64,000 bases of DNA. Origin: Ectothiorhodospiraceae bacterium. Its GTDB lineage: Bacteria; Pseudomonadota; Gammaproteobacteria; Nitrococcales; Halorhodospiraceae. Shown here piece by piece: positions 49,335 to 59,259 of this stretch (the first letter of the stretch is position 1; each line of letters begins with the position of its first letter). The stretch spans positions 1 through 64,000 of the forward strand of contig PUNM01000064.1 in NCBI GenBank assembly GCA_003552625.1. Direction: 5' to 3'. The translations under genes were made by a program, and so were the position numbers. A model generated the notes under the pieces. That model searched no databases. It was not told the origin of the DNA and saw only the letters and a program-made list of their open reading frames with translations.

Positions 49335-49775
49335 ATGACCCCGAGCCGACCCTACCTCATCCGTGCCGTCTACGAGTGGATCGCGGACAACGGCCTGACG
49401 CCGTATCTGCTGGTCGATGCGGAGCGCGAGGACCTCGACGCGCCCCTGGAGTTCGCCGAGAACGGCCAGTTGGTCCTGAATGTGGCGCCGCGTGCCGTGC
49501 AGGCGCTGAACATGGGCAATGAGACCATCGCCTTCCGGGCCCGCTTCGGCGGGGTGCCGCGCGGGGTCGAAGTCCCGGTGGGTGCGGTCATGGCGATTTA
49601 CGCCCGTGAGAACGGGCAGGGTATGCTCTTCGGCGGTGAGGGCGAGATGGGTGGCAGCCCCGACGATGCGCAGCCGCAGGGCCCATCCGGGGGCAACGAC
49701 GGCGGCGGCGGCGACGACGATCCACCGCAAGGTCCGGGCGGCGGCGGCCGGCCGAACCTGCGTGTGGTCAAGTAA
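49335..49775 (+). CDS. sspB: ClpXP protease specificity-enhancing factor SspB
   Basis: Adaptor that delivers ssrA-tagged proteins to ClpXP. The folded N-terminal domain begins PYLIRAVYEWIADNGLTPY. A flexible Gly/Asp-rich linker (about residues 100-139) leads to the C-terminal ClpX-binding tail GRPNLRVVK, close to the E. coli one. It has 146 residues and is coupled to sspA. Confidence 0.94.
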   Translation: MTPSRPYLIRAVYEWIADNGLTPYLLVDAEREDLDAPLEFAENGQLVLNVAPRAVQALNMGNETIAFRARFGGVPRGVEVPVGAVMAIYARENGQGMLFGGEGEMGGSPDDAQPQGPSGGNDGGGGDDDPPQGPGGGGRPNLRVVK

Positions 49776-49784
49776 CGGGCCGCC

Positions 49785-50714
<930 letters not shown>

Positions 50715-50737
<23 letters not shown>

Positions 50738-52619
50738 GATCGGTTTCGTTGCGGCCCGCCGCCGGGCGATCGAAGACCGGCCGGCCGCCCTCGAAGCGCG
50801 CCATCACCAGCCCGCGCTGTACCCGCCGCTGTTCGTCGAGGCGCAGGCTGCCGGTCAGGCCATCGAGCTGCTCCTCCGGGTGCTCCTCGAGAAGCTCCAG
50901 GTACGGCAGTATCCGGTAAGCGTCGATGCCCAGTGCGACCAGCCGGGCGTGGCGCTCCATGACACCCCCCAGCTGATGCTCGAGACGCTCGCGCTCCAGG
51001 CCGTCGGGGACACCGAGCGCCGCATCGATGAGCCAGGGTCCGTCGAGAAAGCGCAGCCCGCCCAGATCGCGGTCTTCTTCCGGTTGCGCGGTGCCGGTGA
51101 ACACGTGGGAGGTGGCCAGCACCGGCAGGTCTTGCGCGTGGTGGTATTCAAGCTGCGGGCGCAGGAGCCGTCCCACCTCCGGGAAGGCGGCCATGAAAAT
51201 ACCGTCCACATCCTGGCGCCGCCGGGGTTGGTACTCCAGCGACTGACCCAGCGTCCGGACCAGCTCCTGGTGGCGCCGGCCGCTGACGCGGAGGTTGAGG
51301 GTCTCGCGGATGGCGCTGGAGAAATCGGCCTCGCTCGGGTCGTAGGCGTCGCTTTGCAGCAGGATGCCGCCGCTTTCGGTAAAGGCCTCCTCGAAAGCGG
51401 TGAGCACCCGACTGCCCCAATCGGAGTCCGGGGCCAGGGCGATGGCGGTCTCCCAGCCCAGCTCACGGGCCTGGTGTGCTGCCTGGCGGGCCTCATCCTC
51501 GGGGCTGAGGGCGAATTGGTAGAGGCTATCGCGCCCGGCGTCCGCTACCCGGTTGAGGGTCAGAAGCGGCTCGGGGTTGTCGTCGTGGGCGTCGATGACG
51601 CTTTTCACCGCATCGCGGGTCACCGGACCGATCACCATCTCCGCCCCGTCAGCGATGGCACGTCGGTAAGCGCGGGCTGCCCGCTCGGCATCGCCGGCAG
51701 TATCGTAGACCTGTACCGTGGGCCGGTCGCTGGCGTCCGAGGCGTAGTGCGCCACCAGGGCGCCGTCCCGGATGGCCCGCCCGGCGGCAGCGAAGTCCCC
51801 GCTCAGCGGCACGAGCAGCGCGATCTGTGTCGGCCGGTGAATGCGCTCCCGGTAGCGGGTGATCAGTTCCGGTGCCTGGCGCTCCACGGCCGGATGGTCC
51901 GGGTGGTCGGCCTGCCAGGCCTCAACGGCATCCTCCAGCCGCTGCGGATCGAGCCGGTGGGTGCGCGCCAGCTGCGCAAGGCGAACCCAGCCGCCGAATT
52001 CGTTGTCCTCGGGCTCGGCTTCGCGCAATTCAGTGGCCGGGACCCGTCCCAGGTAATCCCACAGCGCGGTGCGATTGGCCTCGCGCTCGGGGGCGCGCTC
52101 CAGGAGTTCATCCAGTGCCACCCGGTGCTCGGCCGCGCGGAGGAAGGCCCCCACGCCGGCGGCGGCCTCGGCGCGAAGCCGCCAGTAGTCGGCCTCGCGG
52201 TCGCTCGGCGGATCGAACTCGGCGAGTGCGCGCTGGGCGCGCTCGTGCTGACCGCGAACGATCAGCAGTTCGGCGCGCAGCAGGTCGTACTCGGCGCGGT
52301 CCTCGTCGTCCAGCGCCTGGCGCTGCACGCGGGCGAGCGCGGTAATGGCCGCGTCCTCCTCGTCGGCCTCGAGCCATTGGCGCGCCGCTGCCACGCTGAC
52401 CCGGCTGCGGTCGGCGGCTTCCTCATACGCCGCCGCTGCCGCATCATAGAGCACCGCCGCCTCCTGGGCCTGATCGCCGGCACGGGCGCTATCGGCCCGG
52501 GATTCGGTCTCCTCCGGGGTATCGGCGGGTTCAACCGGGGTCGTCGGTGCGCAGGCGTAGACCCCCGTCAGGAGGAGGATCACCACCAGCAGCTGGAGGG
52601 CGCGAATTGGGCCGGACAT
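50715..52619 (-). CDS. lpoA: penicillin-binding protein activator LpoA
   Basis: Outer-membrane lipoprotein that activates the peptidoglycan synthase PBP1a. The signal peptide ends in a lipobox-like GVYAC with Cys23. An N-terminal TPR-like helical domain (to about residue 260) is followed by a C-terminal type I periplasmic-binding-protein-like fold (IALLVPLSGDFAAAGRAIRDG). It has 634 residues from the ATG at 52619; an in-frame start 22 codons upstream is possible but would spoil the signal peptide. The helical region is markedly acidic. It is divergent from rsmI. Confidence 0.9.
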
Positions 52620-52639
52620 CACCACCAACAGCGAACGGG

Positions 52640-53536
52640 ATGGATAAGCCTTCGGAGTATCCGGCGCCCCCTGCGGCCGTGTCAAACGACGCCGGCGTCC
52701 TCTGGGTGGTCGCCACCCCCATCGGCCATATGCAGGACCTTAGTCCGCGCGCCCGGGCGGTACTCGGGGCTGTTGACTGGGTCGCCGCCGAGGATACCCG
52801 CCGCACCGGTCGGCTGCTGGAGCAGATCGGTGCCCGGCCGCGGCGAATGAGTCTCCACGAGCACAACGAGGCCTCGCGCATCCCGCGCCTGCAGCAACTG
52901 CTGGCTGCCGGGCGGCACGTGGCCCTGGTCAGCGACGCGGGGACGCCGCTGCTCAGCGACCCCGGCGCGCGCCTGGTCGCTGCCGTGGCGGCCGCCGGCG
53001 TGGCCGTCAGCCCGGTTCCCGGGCCGTGCAGTGTGGCGGCCGCCCTCTCCGTGGCCGGCTTCGCCGCGGATCGCTTCCGCTTCGAAGGATTCCTGCCCGC
53101 GCGCAGCGAGAGCCGCCGCAGGCGGCTGGAGGCCCTGGCCCGGGAGCCGGTAACCAGCGTCTTCTTCGAGGCGCCCCACCGGATCGCCGCCTGCCTTCAG
53201 GAGCTGGCCGCGGTGGCCGGGCCGGACCGGCAGGTGGCGGTGGCCCGGGAATTGACCAAGGTCCACGAGACCGTGCTGCGCGGGTCGGTCGCCCGGGTGG
53301 CCAAGCAGGTTGCCGCCGACGCCGACCAGCAGCGCGGGGAACTCGTTGTCGTTCTTGAGCCGGCAGCGCAGAGGGCGGCGGGCGCCGAGGAGGCCGACGA
53401 TGTGCTGCGCGCTCTGCTTGCGGAACTCCCCACCAAGCAGGCCGCCCGCCTGGCGGCACGGATCACCGGGGCAAAGCGCAACGAGCTCTATCAACGCGCC
53501 CTGGCGCTGGGCAGCGGGGGTGGTTCGGACGCCTGA
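52640..53536 (+). CDS. rsmI: 16S rRNA (cytidine1402-2'-O)-methyltransferase
   Basis: Tetrapyrrole-methylase-fold enzyme that methylates the ribose of C1402 in the 16S rRNA decoding centre. Motifs are WVVATPIGHMQDLSPRA, AAEDTRRTGRLL, LVSDAGTPLLSDPG and VFFEAPHRI. From the ATG at 52640 it has 298 residues. Its start is 20 nt from the start of divergent lpoA, so the two promoters must overlap or lie inside the genes. RNase P RNA follows 48 nt after the stop. Confidence 0.95.
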   Translation: MDKPSEYPAPPAAVSNDAGVLWVVATPIGHMQDLSPRARAVLGAVDWVAAEDTRRTGRLLEQIGARPRRMSLHEHNEASRIPRLQQLLAAGRHVALVSDAGTPLLSDPGARLVAAVAAAGVAVSPVPGPCSVAAALSVAGFAADRFRFEGFLPARSESRRRRLEALAREPVTSVFFEAPHRIAACLQELAAVAGPDRQVAVARELTKVHETVLRGSVARVAKQVAADADQQRGELVVVLEPAAQRAAGAEEADDVLRALLAELPTKQAARLAARITGAKRNELYQRALALGSGGGSDA

Positions 53537-53584
53537 GCCGGCGCGGGCGTGGTCTGCTGGGCGCAGGCGCGTTATGCTGGAGCT

Positions 53585-53942
53585 GGAGTCGGCCGGGTGG
53601 TCGCTGTGCCCCCGGGGCGCGGAGGAAAGTCCGGGCTCCACAGGGCAGGGTGCCAGGTAACGCCTGGGGGGCGTGAGCCCACGGAAAGTGCCACAGAAAA
53701 CAGACCGCCGATGGCCGGCACGCCCGTGTCGGTACAGGTAAGGGTGAAAAGGTGCGGTAAGAGCGCACCGCGCGACCGGTAACGGCTCGCGGCACGGTAA
53801 ACCCCACCCGGAGCAAGGCCAAATAGGGGAGCGATGGCGTGGCCCGCGCTGCTCCCGGGTAGGCCGCTAGAGGCATGCGGTGACGCATGTCCCAGAGGAA
53901 TGACCACCCTCGACAGAACCCGGCTTACAGGCCGACTCCATT
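53585..53942 (+). ncRNA. rnpB: RNase P RNA, bacterial type A
   Basis: Catalytic RNA that cleaves the 5' leader from pre-tRNAs. P1 is formed by GGAGTCGGCC (53585-53594) and GGCCGACTCC (53930-53939). The universally conserved GAGGAAAGTCCGGGCTCC, GGGTGCCAGGTAACGCCTGG and ACAGAACCCGGCTTACA segments are present, and the P15-P16 region confirms type A. A TATGCT at 53573-53578 is the likely -10. By eye, the L15 position of the tRNA-CCA-binding GGU reads GGC (53836-53838). Ends are approximate. Confidence 0.95.
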
Positions 53943-54199
53943 CCCTCTTCTTTGCATCTTCCCGGCTTGCGCTGGCGCGCCGCAACGGTGCCGCTGGCGA
54001 TCCCGCGCCGAGTTCGGGTCGCGCCGCAGGGTGTAGCCGCTCCAGGTGTTCTTCTGACGCAAAGGCTTACGCGCCTTATCTCGGCATGAACTGAAGAGTG
54101 AGCAATAATCCGCCCACTGCCGCCGGATTCATTGCCTCAAGACCTCAAAAACCGCGTCTAAGTCCGGGTTTGACGGCCGGTTGTGCCCCCGGTGTTCGG
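53943..54199. other. intergenic region between rnpB and the mraZ promoter
   Basis: I see no gene here. A T/C-rich stretch (TTCCCTCTTCTTT) follows rnpB and may assist its termination, but no clear hairpin precedes it. Frames in this region have no ribosome binding sites or recognisable motifs. A second TTGACG-like hexamer near 54168 might belong to an additional upstream promoter of the dcw cluster. Confidence 0.4.
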
Positions 54200-54228
54200 T
54201 TGACGGGGTGGGGGGTGCCTCCTATAGT
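54200..54228 (+). promoter_or_regulatory. sigma-70 promoter of the dcw cluster (Pmra)
   Basis: TTGACG (54200-54205) and TATAGT (54223-54228) are separated by exactly 17 nt, the best promoter match in the window. Transcription would start near 54235, just before the MraZ boxes, and leave a leader of about 50 nt before mraZ. Confidence 0.75.
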
Positions 54229-54237
54229 GGCGCGACG

Positions 54238-54262
54238 TGGGTTAAAGTGGGAAAAAAGGGCA
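54238..54262 (+). promoter_or_regulatory. MraZ-binding direct repeats
   Basis: TGGGT (54238-54242) and TGGGA (54248-54252) are spaced by 5 nt, followed at the same spacing by a degenerate GGGCA (54258-54262). MraZ of E. coli and mycoplasmas binds direct TGGGN repeats with 5-nt spacers upstream of its own gene. This therefore looks like the autorepression operator of the cluster, placed immediately downstream of the start point. Confidence 0.7.
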
Positions 54263-54286
54263 CAGGATGGAGTTCTGGGGGGCGCG

Positions 54287-54745
54287 GTGTTTCGGGGGGT
54301 CAATCAACTCAATCTCGATGCCAAAGGACGGCTCGCGTTCCCGTCCCGGCACCGCGATCGCCTGCACAAGCACTGTGACGGTGAAGTCGTAGCCACGATC
54401 GATTACCGGGATCGTTGCCTCGTCGTCTACCCGTTGCCGGAGTGGGAGGCCATCGAGCGCAAGCTCGTCGCCCTGCCGGACCTTCAGCCCAGTGCCAAGC
54501 GGCTCAAGCGGCTGCTGATCGGGCACGCCCAGGAGCTCCAGGTCGACGGCAACGGCCGAGCCTTGGTCCCCCCGCCTCTGCGTGAGTACGCCGGCCTGGA
54601 GAAGCGTGTGGTGCTGATCGGGCAGGGCAATAAGTTTGAGCTCTGGGACGAGGCCCTGTGGGAGTCCCGGCGTGCCGCCTGGCTGGAGGAGGCGGCCGAG
54701 ACGGATGCCGGGCTGACCGAAGAACTAGAGAGCCTCGCCCTGTAG
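54287..54745 (+). CDS. mraZ: transcriptional regulator MraZ
   Basis: AbrB-like DNA-binding protein that forms ring oligomers and represses the dcw operon. Two tandem SpoVT-AbrB domains are evident, with LDAKGRLAFPSRHRD in the first and VDGNGRALVPPPLREYAGL in the second, in 152 residues. The GTG at 54287 follows a run of G residues that serves as ribosome binding site. The frame stays open upstream through the promoter, but that part cannot be coding. Confidence 0.94.
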   Translation: MFRGVNQLNLDAKGRLAFPSRHRDRLHKHCDGEVVATIDYRDRCLVVYPLPEWEAIERKLVALPDLQPSAKRLKRLLIGHAQELQVDGNGRALVPPPLREYAGLEKRVVLIGQGNKFELWDEALWESRRAAWLEEAAETDAGLTEELESLAL

Positions 54746-54760
54746 CGAGAGGGGGGCGTC

Positions 54761-55732
54761 GTGGGCGCAGCAAATCAGCGCGCAGAGGCAGGCCCGGAGA
54801 AGGCGCAGGCCCACCGGCCGGTGTTGCTCGAGTCGGTGCTCGAGGGGCTTCGGCCGCAGGCTGGCGGTGTCTATTGCGACGCCACCTACGGCCGGGGCGG
54901 CCACGCCGAGGCGCTCCTCCAGCGCATCGGTCCGGGCGGGCGGCTGATCGTCGCCGATCGCGACCCGGAGGCCGTGGCGGCGGCGCGGCAGCGCCACGGG
55001 TCGGATGAGCGCGTGACGGTCCTCCACTGCACGCTCGCCGAACTCCACCACGCGCTCGATGAGTTGCAGCTCCGCGGTCGGCTCGACGGGCTGCTCGCCG
55101 ATCTGGGCGTTTCCTCCCCGCAGGTGGACGATCCGCAGCGCGGTTTTTCGTTTCAGCGCGATGGGCCTCTGGACATGCGCATGGACCCCGGGGCGGGCGA
55201 GTCCGCACGGGAGCTGTTGGCGCGCACCGGCGAGCGGGATCTGGCCCGGATTCTGCGCGATCACGCCGAGGAGCGTCAGGCACGCCGCATCGCCCGGGCC
55301 ATCGTGCGCGCCCGTGATGCCGGATCGCTGCCGGAGACGACCGGGGCGCTGGCGGCGCTGGTCGAGTCCGTGGTGCCGCGCCGGGAGCCGGGGCGGCACC
55401 CGGCGACGCGAACGTTCCAGGCGCTGCGTATCGCCGTCAACGACGAGCTCGGCCAGATCGACGGGTTCCTCGAGCACGCCATCGACCTGTTGGCCCCCGG
55501 GGGTCGGCTGGCCGTGATCGCGTTCCACTCGCTGGAGGATCGCCGCGTGAAGCGCTTTATCCGCCGCGCCTCCAGCGTCGGGGACCTGCCGCCTTCGGTG
55601 CCGGTCGTGCCGGAGGAGGCGCAGCCGCGCTTGAAGCCGGTCGGCCGGGCGATTCAGGCGGACGACACGGAGCGCGATGCCAACCCGCGGGCGCGCAGCG
55701 CCGTGCTGCGTATCGCGGAGCGGGTGCGATGA
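54761..55732 (+). CDS. rsmH: 16S rRNA (cytosine1402-N4)-methyltransferase
   Basis: SAM-dependent methyltransferase that acts on the same C1402 nucleotide as RsmI, encoded about 2 kb upstream. It shows [45 protein letters not shown] and [16 protein letters not shown], in 323 residues. The GTG start follows GAGAGGGGGG. The stop overlaps the ftsL ATG (ATGA). Confidence 0.96.
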   Translation: MGAANQRAEAGPEKAQAHRPVLLESVLEGLRPQAGGVYCDATYGRGGHAEALLQRIGPGGRLIVADRDPEAVAAARQRHGSDERVTVLHCTLAELHHALDELQLRGRLDGLLADLGVSSPQVDDPQRGFSFQRDGPLDMRMDPGAGESARELLARTGERDLARILRDHAEERQARRIARAIVRARDAGSLPETTGALAALVESVVPRREPGRHPATRTFQALRIAVNDELGQIDGFLEHAIDLLAPGGRLAVIAFHSLEDRRVKRFIRRASSVGDLPPSVPVVPEEAQPRLKPVGRAIQADDTERDANPRARSAVLRIAERVR

Positions 55733-56001
55733 ACCGGGCGCAGTGTGCCGTGGTCGTGCTGGTGGTGTTGTCGCTGGCCAGCGCACTGGGCGTGGTCTGG
55801 GTGCACCACGAGCAGCGCAAGGTCTTCGCCGACTGGCAGTCGGAGCTGGATCGGCGCGACCGGTTGCGCGAGGAGTGGAGCATGCTGCAGCTGGAGGAGG
55901 GGGCCTGGGCCGGCCATAGCCGTCTGGAGCGGGTCGCCGGTGACGAACTGGAAATGGTGTTCCCGGAGCGGGACGAGATCGTGATCCTCAAGCGCCCGTA
56001 A
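55729..56001 (+). CDS. ftsL: cell division protein FtsL
   Basis: Small bitopic divisome protein of 90 residues that joins FtsB and FtsQ and helps activate FtsWI. One membrane segment spans residues ~5-22 ([19 protein letters not shown]), followed by a periplasmic coiled-coil region and a [16 protein letters not shown] end. It overlaps rsmH by 4 nt and lies directly before ftsI. Confidence 0.9.
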   Translation: MNRAQCAVVVLVVLSLASALGVVWVHHEQRKVFADWQSELDRRDRLREEWSMLQLEEGAWAGHSRLERVAGDELEMVFPERDEIVILKRP

Positions 56002-56002
56002 G

Positions 56003-57748
56003 GTGAGAAGAGTGCCGCAGAGCCGACGCCGCAAACCGACGCTGCAGGGGCCACCGTTCTGGCGGCTGGTCAGCGTCGCCGTCGTGCTGGTCCTCAGCGC
56101 CGGCGCGGTGCTGCTGCGTGCCCTCGATCTCCAGGTGATCAACAGCGAGTTCCTGCGCAGTGAGGCGGATGCCCGGCATCTGCGCACTGTAAGCATGCCG
56201 GCGCCGCGTGGCGTGGTGCAGGACCGCCACGGCGAACCGCTGGCGGTGAGCTCCCCGGCACAGTCGGCCTGGGCGGAGCCCGCGGAGCTGCTGGCCGACC
56301 CGGACGCGTTGCGCGCGGTGGCCGAGGCGCTGGACCGCTCCCCGCAGGCGCTGGAGTCGTTCCTTGAGCAGCGCGCCGACCGGGAGTTTGTCTACCTGCG
56401 CCGCCACCTGCCGCCGCCGCTGGCCGCTGAGCTGGAAGGGCTGGAGGCTCCCGGGCTCCATATGCTGCAGGAGTCGCGCCGTTTCTACCCCGCCGGCGAG
56501 GTCGCCGCCCAGCTGGTCGGCATCACCGACATCGACGGGCAGGGGCTGGCCGGCGCTGAGCGCGCGTTCAACGACGCCCTCAGTGGCCAGAGCGGGGCGA
56601 AGCGCGTGGTCCGGGATCGTTTCGGGCGGACCATCGACAGCGTCGAGCTGCTCCGCGAGCCCCGCCCCGGTGAGGATATCCAGCTGACCATCGACCGGCG
56701 CATTCAGTATCTTGCCTACCGCGAGCTCAAGCGCGCCGTGCGTCGCCACGGTGCGAGCAGCGGCTCGGCGGTGGTCCTCGACGCGCGCAGCGGCGAGATC
56801 CTGGCGCTGGTCAATCAGCCCTCCTACAACCCCCATCGGCGCAGCGGTGTCGAGGATGAGCAGCGCCGCAACCGGGCGGCTGGCTATGCCATGGAGCCGG
56901 GCTCGGTGATCAAGCCGTTCACCGTGGCCGCCGCGCTGCAATCCGGAGCCGTGGGGCGGGAGCAGATCCTGGATACGGCGCCGGGGACGATGCAGGTCTC
57001 CGGCCACGAGGTGCGCGACTTGCTCGACTACGGGGATCTCGACGTGGCCGGGGTCCTGCAGAAGTCGAGCAATGTCGGCGCCGCCAAGGTGGCCCTGGAG
57101 ACCGAGCCGCGGGCGCTGTGGAGCACCCTTGAGGACTTCGGCTTCGGCGAGCGCACGCGCTCCGGGCTGCGTGAGGAGCACGCCGGGCACTTCCTCGCCG
57201 CGCCCCCGCGCGGGGACGTGCAGCGGGCCACGCTGTCCTACGGCTACGGGATCACCGCCACGCCGCTGCAGCTGGCCCGGGCCTACGCCGCGCTCGCCAA
57301 TGACGGCGTGCTGCTGCCGCTGAGCATCCGTCATGGCGGTGAGCCGCCACGGGGGCACCGGGTCCTGGACGCCGATCTGGCCGCCGATCTGCGCGGTATG
57401 CTCGAGAAGGTTACCGAGCCGGGCGGCACCGGGACGCGGGCGGACATCACCGGCTACCGAATCGCCGGCAAGACCGGAACGGTGCGCAAGAGTGGCGCCG
57501 AGGGCGGCTATGCCGAGGACGACTACATCGCCAACTTCATCGGTTTCGCCCCGGCATCGGACCCGCGCCTGGTGATCGCCGTCAGTGTCGATGAGCCCCA
57601 GGGCGAGCTCTTCTACGGTGGGCAGGTTGCCGCGCCGGTGTTCGCCAGCATTATGGCCGGTGCCCTGCGCATGCTGAACGTGCCGCCGGATGATGACGTG
57701 CCGGTGCCGGATCTGCCCGTGCTCGCTGAGCGGGAGGACTCGCCGTGA
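56003..57748 (+). CDS. ftsI: peptidoglycan D,D-transpeptidase FtsI (PBP3)
   Basis: Septal transpeptidase that cross-links peptidoglycan with FtsW. It has an N-terminal membrane anchor (about residues 21-41), a PBP dimerisation domain, and a transpeptidase domain with SVIK (301-304), SSN (355-357) and KTGT (490-493). The length of 581 residues is typical. GTG at 56003 or GTG at 56012 could be the start; the second has GGTGAGAAGA before it. The stop overlaps the murE GTG. Confidence 0.96.
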   Translation: MRRVPQSRRRKPTLQGPPFWRLVSVAVVLVLSAGAVLLRALDLQVINSEFLRSEADARHLRTVSMPAPRGVVQDRHGEPLAVSSPAQSAWAEPAELLADPDALRAVAEALDRSPQALESFLEQRADREFVYLRRHLPPPLAAELEGLEAPGLHMLQESRRFYPAGEVAAQLVGITDIDGQGLAGAERAFNDALSGQSGAKRVVRDRFGRTIDSVELLREPRPGEDIQLTIDRRIQYLAYRELKRAVRRHGASSGSAVVLDARSGEILALVNQPSYNPHRRSGVEDEQRRNRAAGYAMEPGSVIKPFTVAAALQSGAVGREQILDTAPGTMQVSGHEVRDLLDYGDLDVAGVLQKSSNVGAAKVALETEPRALWSTLEDFGFGERTRSGLREEHAGHFLAAPPRGDVQRATLSYGYGITATPLQLARAYAALANDGVLLPLSIRHGGEPPRGHRVLDADLAADLRGMLEKVTEPGGTGTRADITGYRIAGKTGTVRKSGAEGGYAEDDYIANFIGFAPASDPRLVIAVSVDEPQGELFYGGQVAAPVFASIMAGALRMLNVPPDDDVPVPDLPVLAEREDSP

Positions 57749-59259
57749 CTGCGCCGCTCGCCGGGTCCGTATCCCTGCGCTGGCTGCTCGAGCCGTGGTC
57801 GGCGGAGCCGCTGCCGGATATCCAGGTCCACGGGCTGGCTTTGGACAGCCGGCGGCTGCGCCACGGGGAGGTCTTTGTAGCCCTGGCCGGGGAGCAGCAG
57901 CACGGGGCGGCTTTTATTCCCCAGGCCGCTGAACAGGGTGCGGCGGCGGTGGTCTGGGACCCGGAGGACGCCCCGGGGGCCACCGACCCGGCGGCGGCCG
58001 CCGCGGAGCGGGGGCTGCCTGCGGCCGCCGTACCGGGGCTGCGCCGCCACCTGGGGGCGGTGGCCGCCCGGCTCTATGGCGAGCCGTCGCGCAGCCTCGA
58101 GGTCATTGCGGTGACCGGGACCGACGGCAAAAGCTCGGTCAGCCACTTCGTGGCGCAACTGCTTGCTGAGCCGGACCGTCCCTGGGGCGTGATCGGCACG
58201 CTGGGACACGGCCTGCTCGGGGCACTGCAGGCCGGTGAGCTGACCACCCCGGATGCGGCCAGCGTGCAGCGCGCCCTGGCCGAGTGTCGCGCCGCCGGTG
58301 CTGCCGGCGTGGCGCTGGAGGCTTCCTCGCACGCTCTGGCTCAGGGGCGGCTGGCGAGTACCGCCGTGGACGTGGCCGTCCTGACCCATCTGGGGCGGGA
58401 CCACATCGACTACCACGGCTCCCTGGAGGCGTACGCCGACGCCAAGGGGCGGCTGTTCGAGCTGCCGAGCGTGCGCGCCCAGGTCCTGAATATCGACGAC
58501 GCCCTGGGGCAGCGCCTCTGGGACCGCGCCTCCGGGGCCGTCTTTACCTACAGCCCGGGTGGGCGCAGCGCCGATCTTGCGGTGCGGGCCGTTGTGCCGC
58601 AGGCCGACGGGTTGCGCCTGGAGTTGGTCTTTGGCGGAAGACACCGACCGCTGCACCTGCCCCTGATCGGCGCTTTCAACGCGGCCAACGCGCTGGCGGC
58701 TCTGGCGGCCTGCGTGGCGGCGGGCCGGCCGCTCGACGCGCTGCTGCCGCGCCTGGAGAAACTGCACCCCGTCCCCGGTCGCATGGAGCGCTTGCAGGCA
58801 GCGGGGGCACCGCTGGTCGTGGTGGATTACGCCCATACCCCCGGTGCGCTGGAACAGGCACTGGAGGCGGTGCGTGCCCATACGCGCGGCCGCCTGGCGG
58901 TGGTCTTCGGCTGTGGCGGAGACCGCGACCGCGGCAAGCGGGCGCTGATGGGGGAAGCAGCGGCACGCCTGGCGGACCGGGTGTGGATTACTGATGACAA
59001 TCCGCGCAGCGAGGATCCCGCTGCGATCCGGGCCGAGGTGCGTGGCGGCACCGGCGGTGGGGCCCACGTGACTGAGCGCGCCGGGCGGGCGGAGGCCATC
59101 GCCGCGGCCATCGCCGAACTCGGCCCCGACGATGCACTGCTGGTGGCCGGCAAAGGGCACGAGAGCGCGCAGGAGATCGCTGGCCAGCGCCACCCCTTCT
59201 CCGACCGGGAGCAGGTGGCCCGTGCCCTGGGCCGCGAGGAGGGCGCATGGATCCGCTGA
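57745..59259 (+). CDS. murE: UDP-MurNAc-L-Ala-D-Glu:meso-diaminopimelate ligase
   Basis: ATP-dependent ligase that adds the third amino acid of the peptidoglycan stem peptide. The ATP loop is GTDGKSS with Lys129. The DNPR motif (418-421) in ITDDNPRSEDP marks meso-diaminopimelate as the amino acid, as expected for a Gram-negative. It has 504 residues. It overlaps ftsI by 4 nt and murF by 13 nt. Confidence 0.96.
   Translation: MTAPLAGSVSLRWLLEPWSAEPLPDIQVHGLALDSRRLRHGEVFVALAGEQQHGAAFIPQAAEQGAAAVVWDPEDAPGATDPAAAAAERGLPAAAVPGLRRHLGAVAARLYGEPSRSLEVIAVTGTDGKSSVSHFVAQLLAEPDRPWGVIGTLGHGLLGALQAGELTTPDAASVQRALAECRAAGAAGVALEASSHALAQGRLASTAVDVAVLTHLGRDHIDYHGSLEAYADAKGRLFELPSVRAQVLNIDDALGQRLWDRASGAVFTYSPGGRSADLAVRAVVPQADGLRLELVFGGRHRPLHLPLIGAFNAANALAALAACVAAGRPLDALLPRLEKLHPVPGRMERLQAAGAPLVVVDYAHTPGALEQALEAVRAHTRGRLAVVFGCGGDRDRGKRALMGEAAARLADRVWITDDNPRSEDPAAIRAEVRGGTGGGAHVTERAGRAEAIAAAIAELGPDDALLVAGKGHESAQEIAGQRHPFSDREQVARALGREEGAWIR

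Noticed and set aside
54098-54286. Upstream extension of the mraZ frame
   Set aside because: It would cover the dcw promoter and MraZ boxes and is not conserved in MraZ. The GTG at 54287 gives the correct N-terminus.
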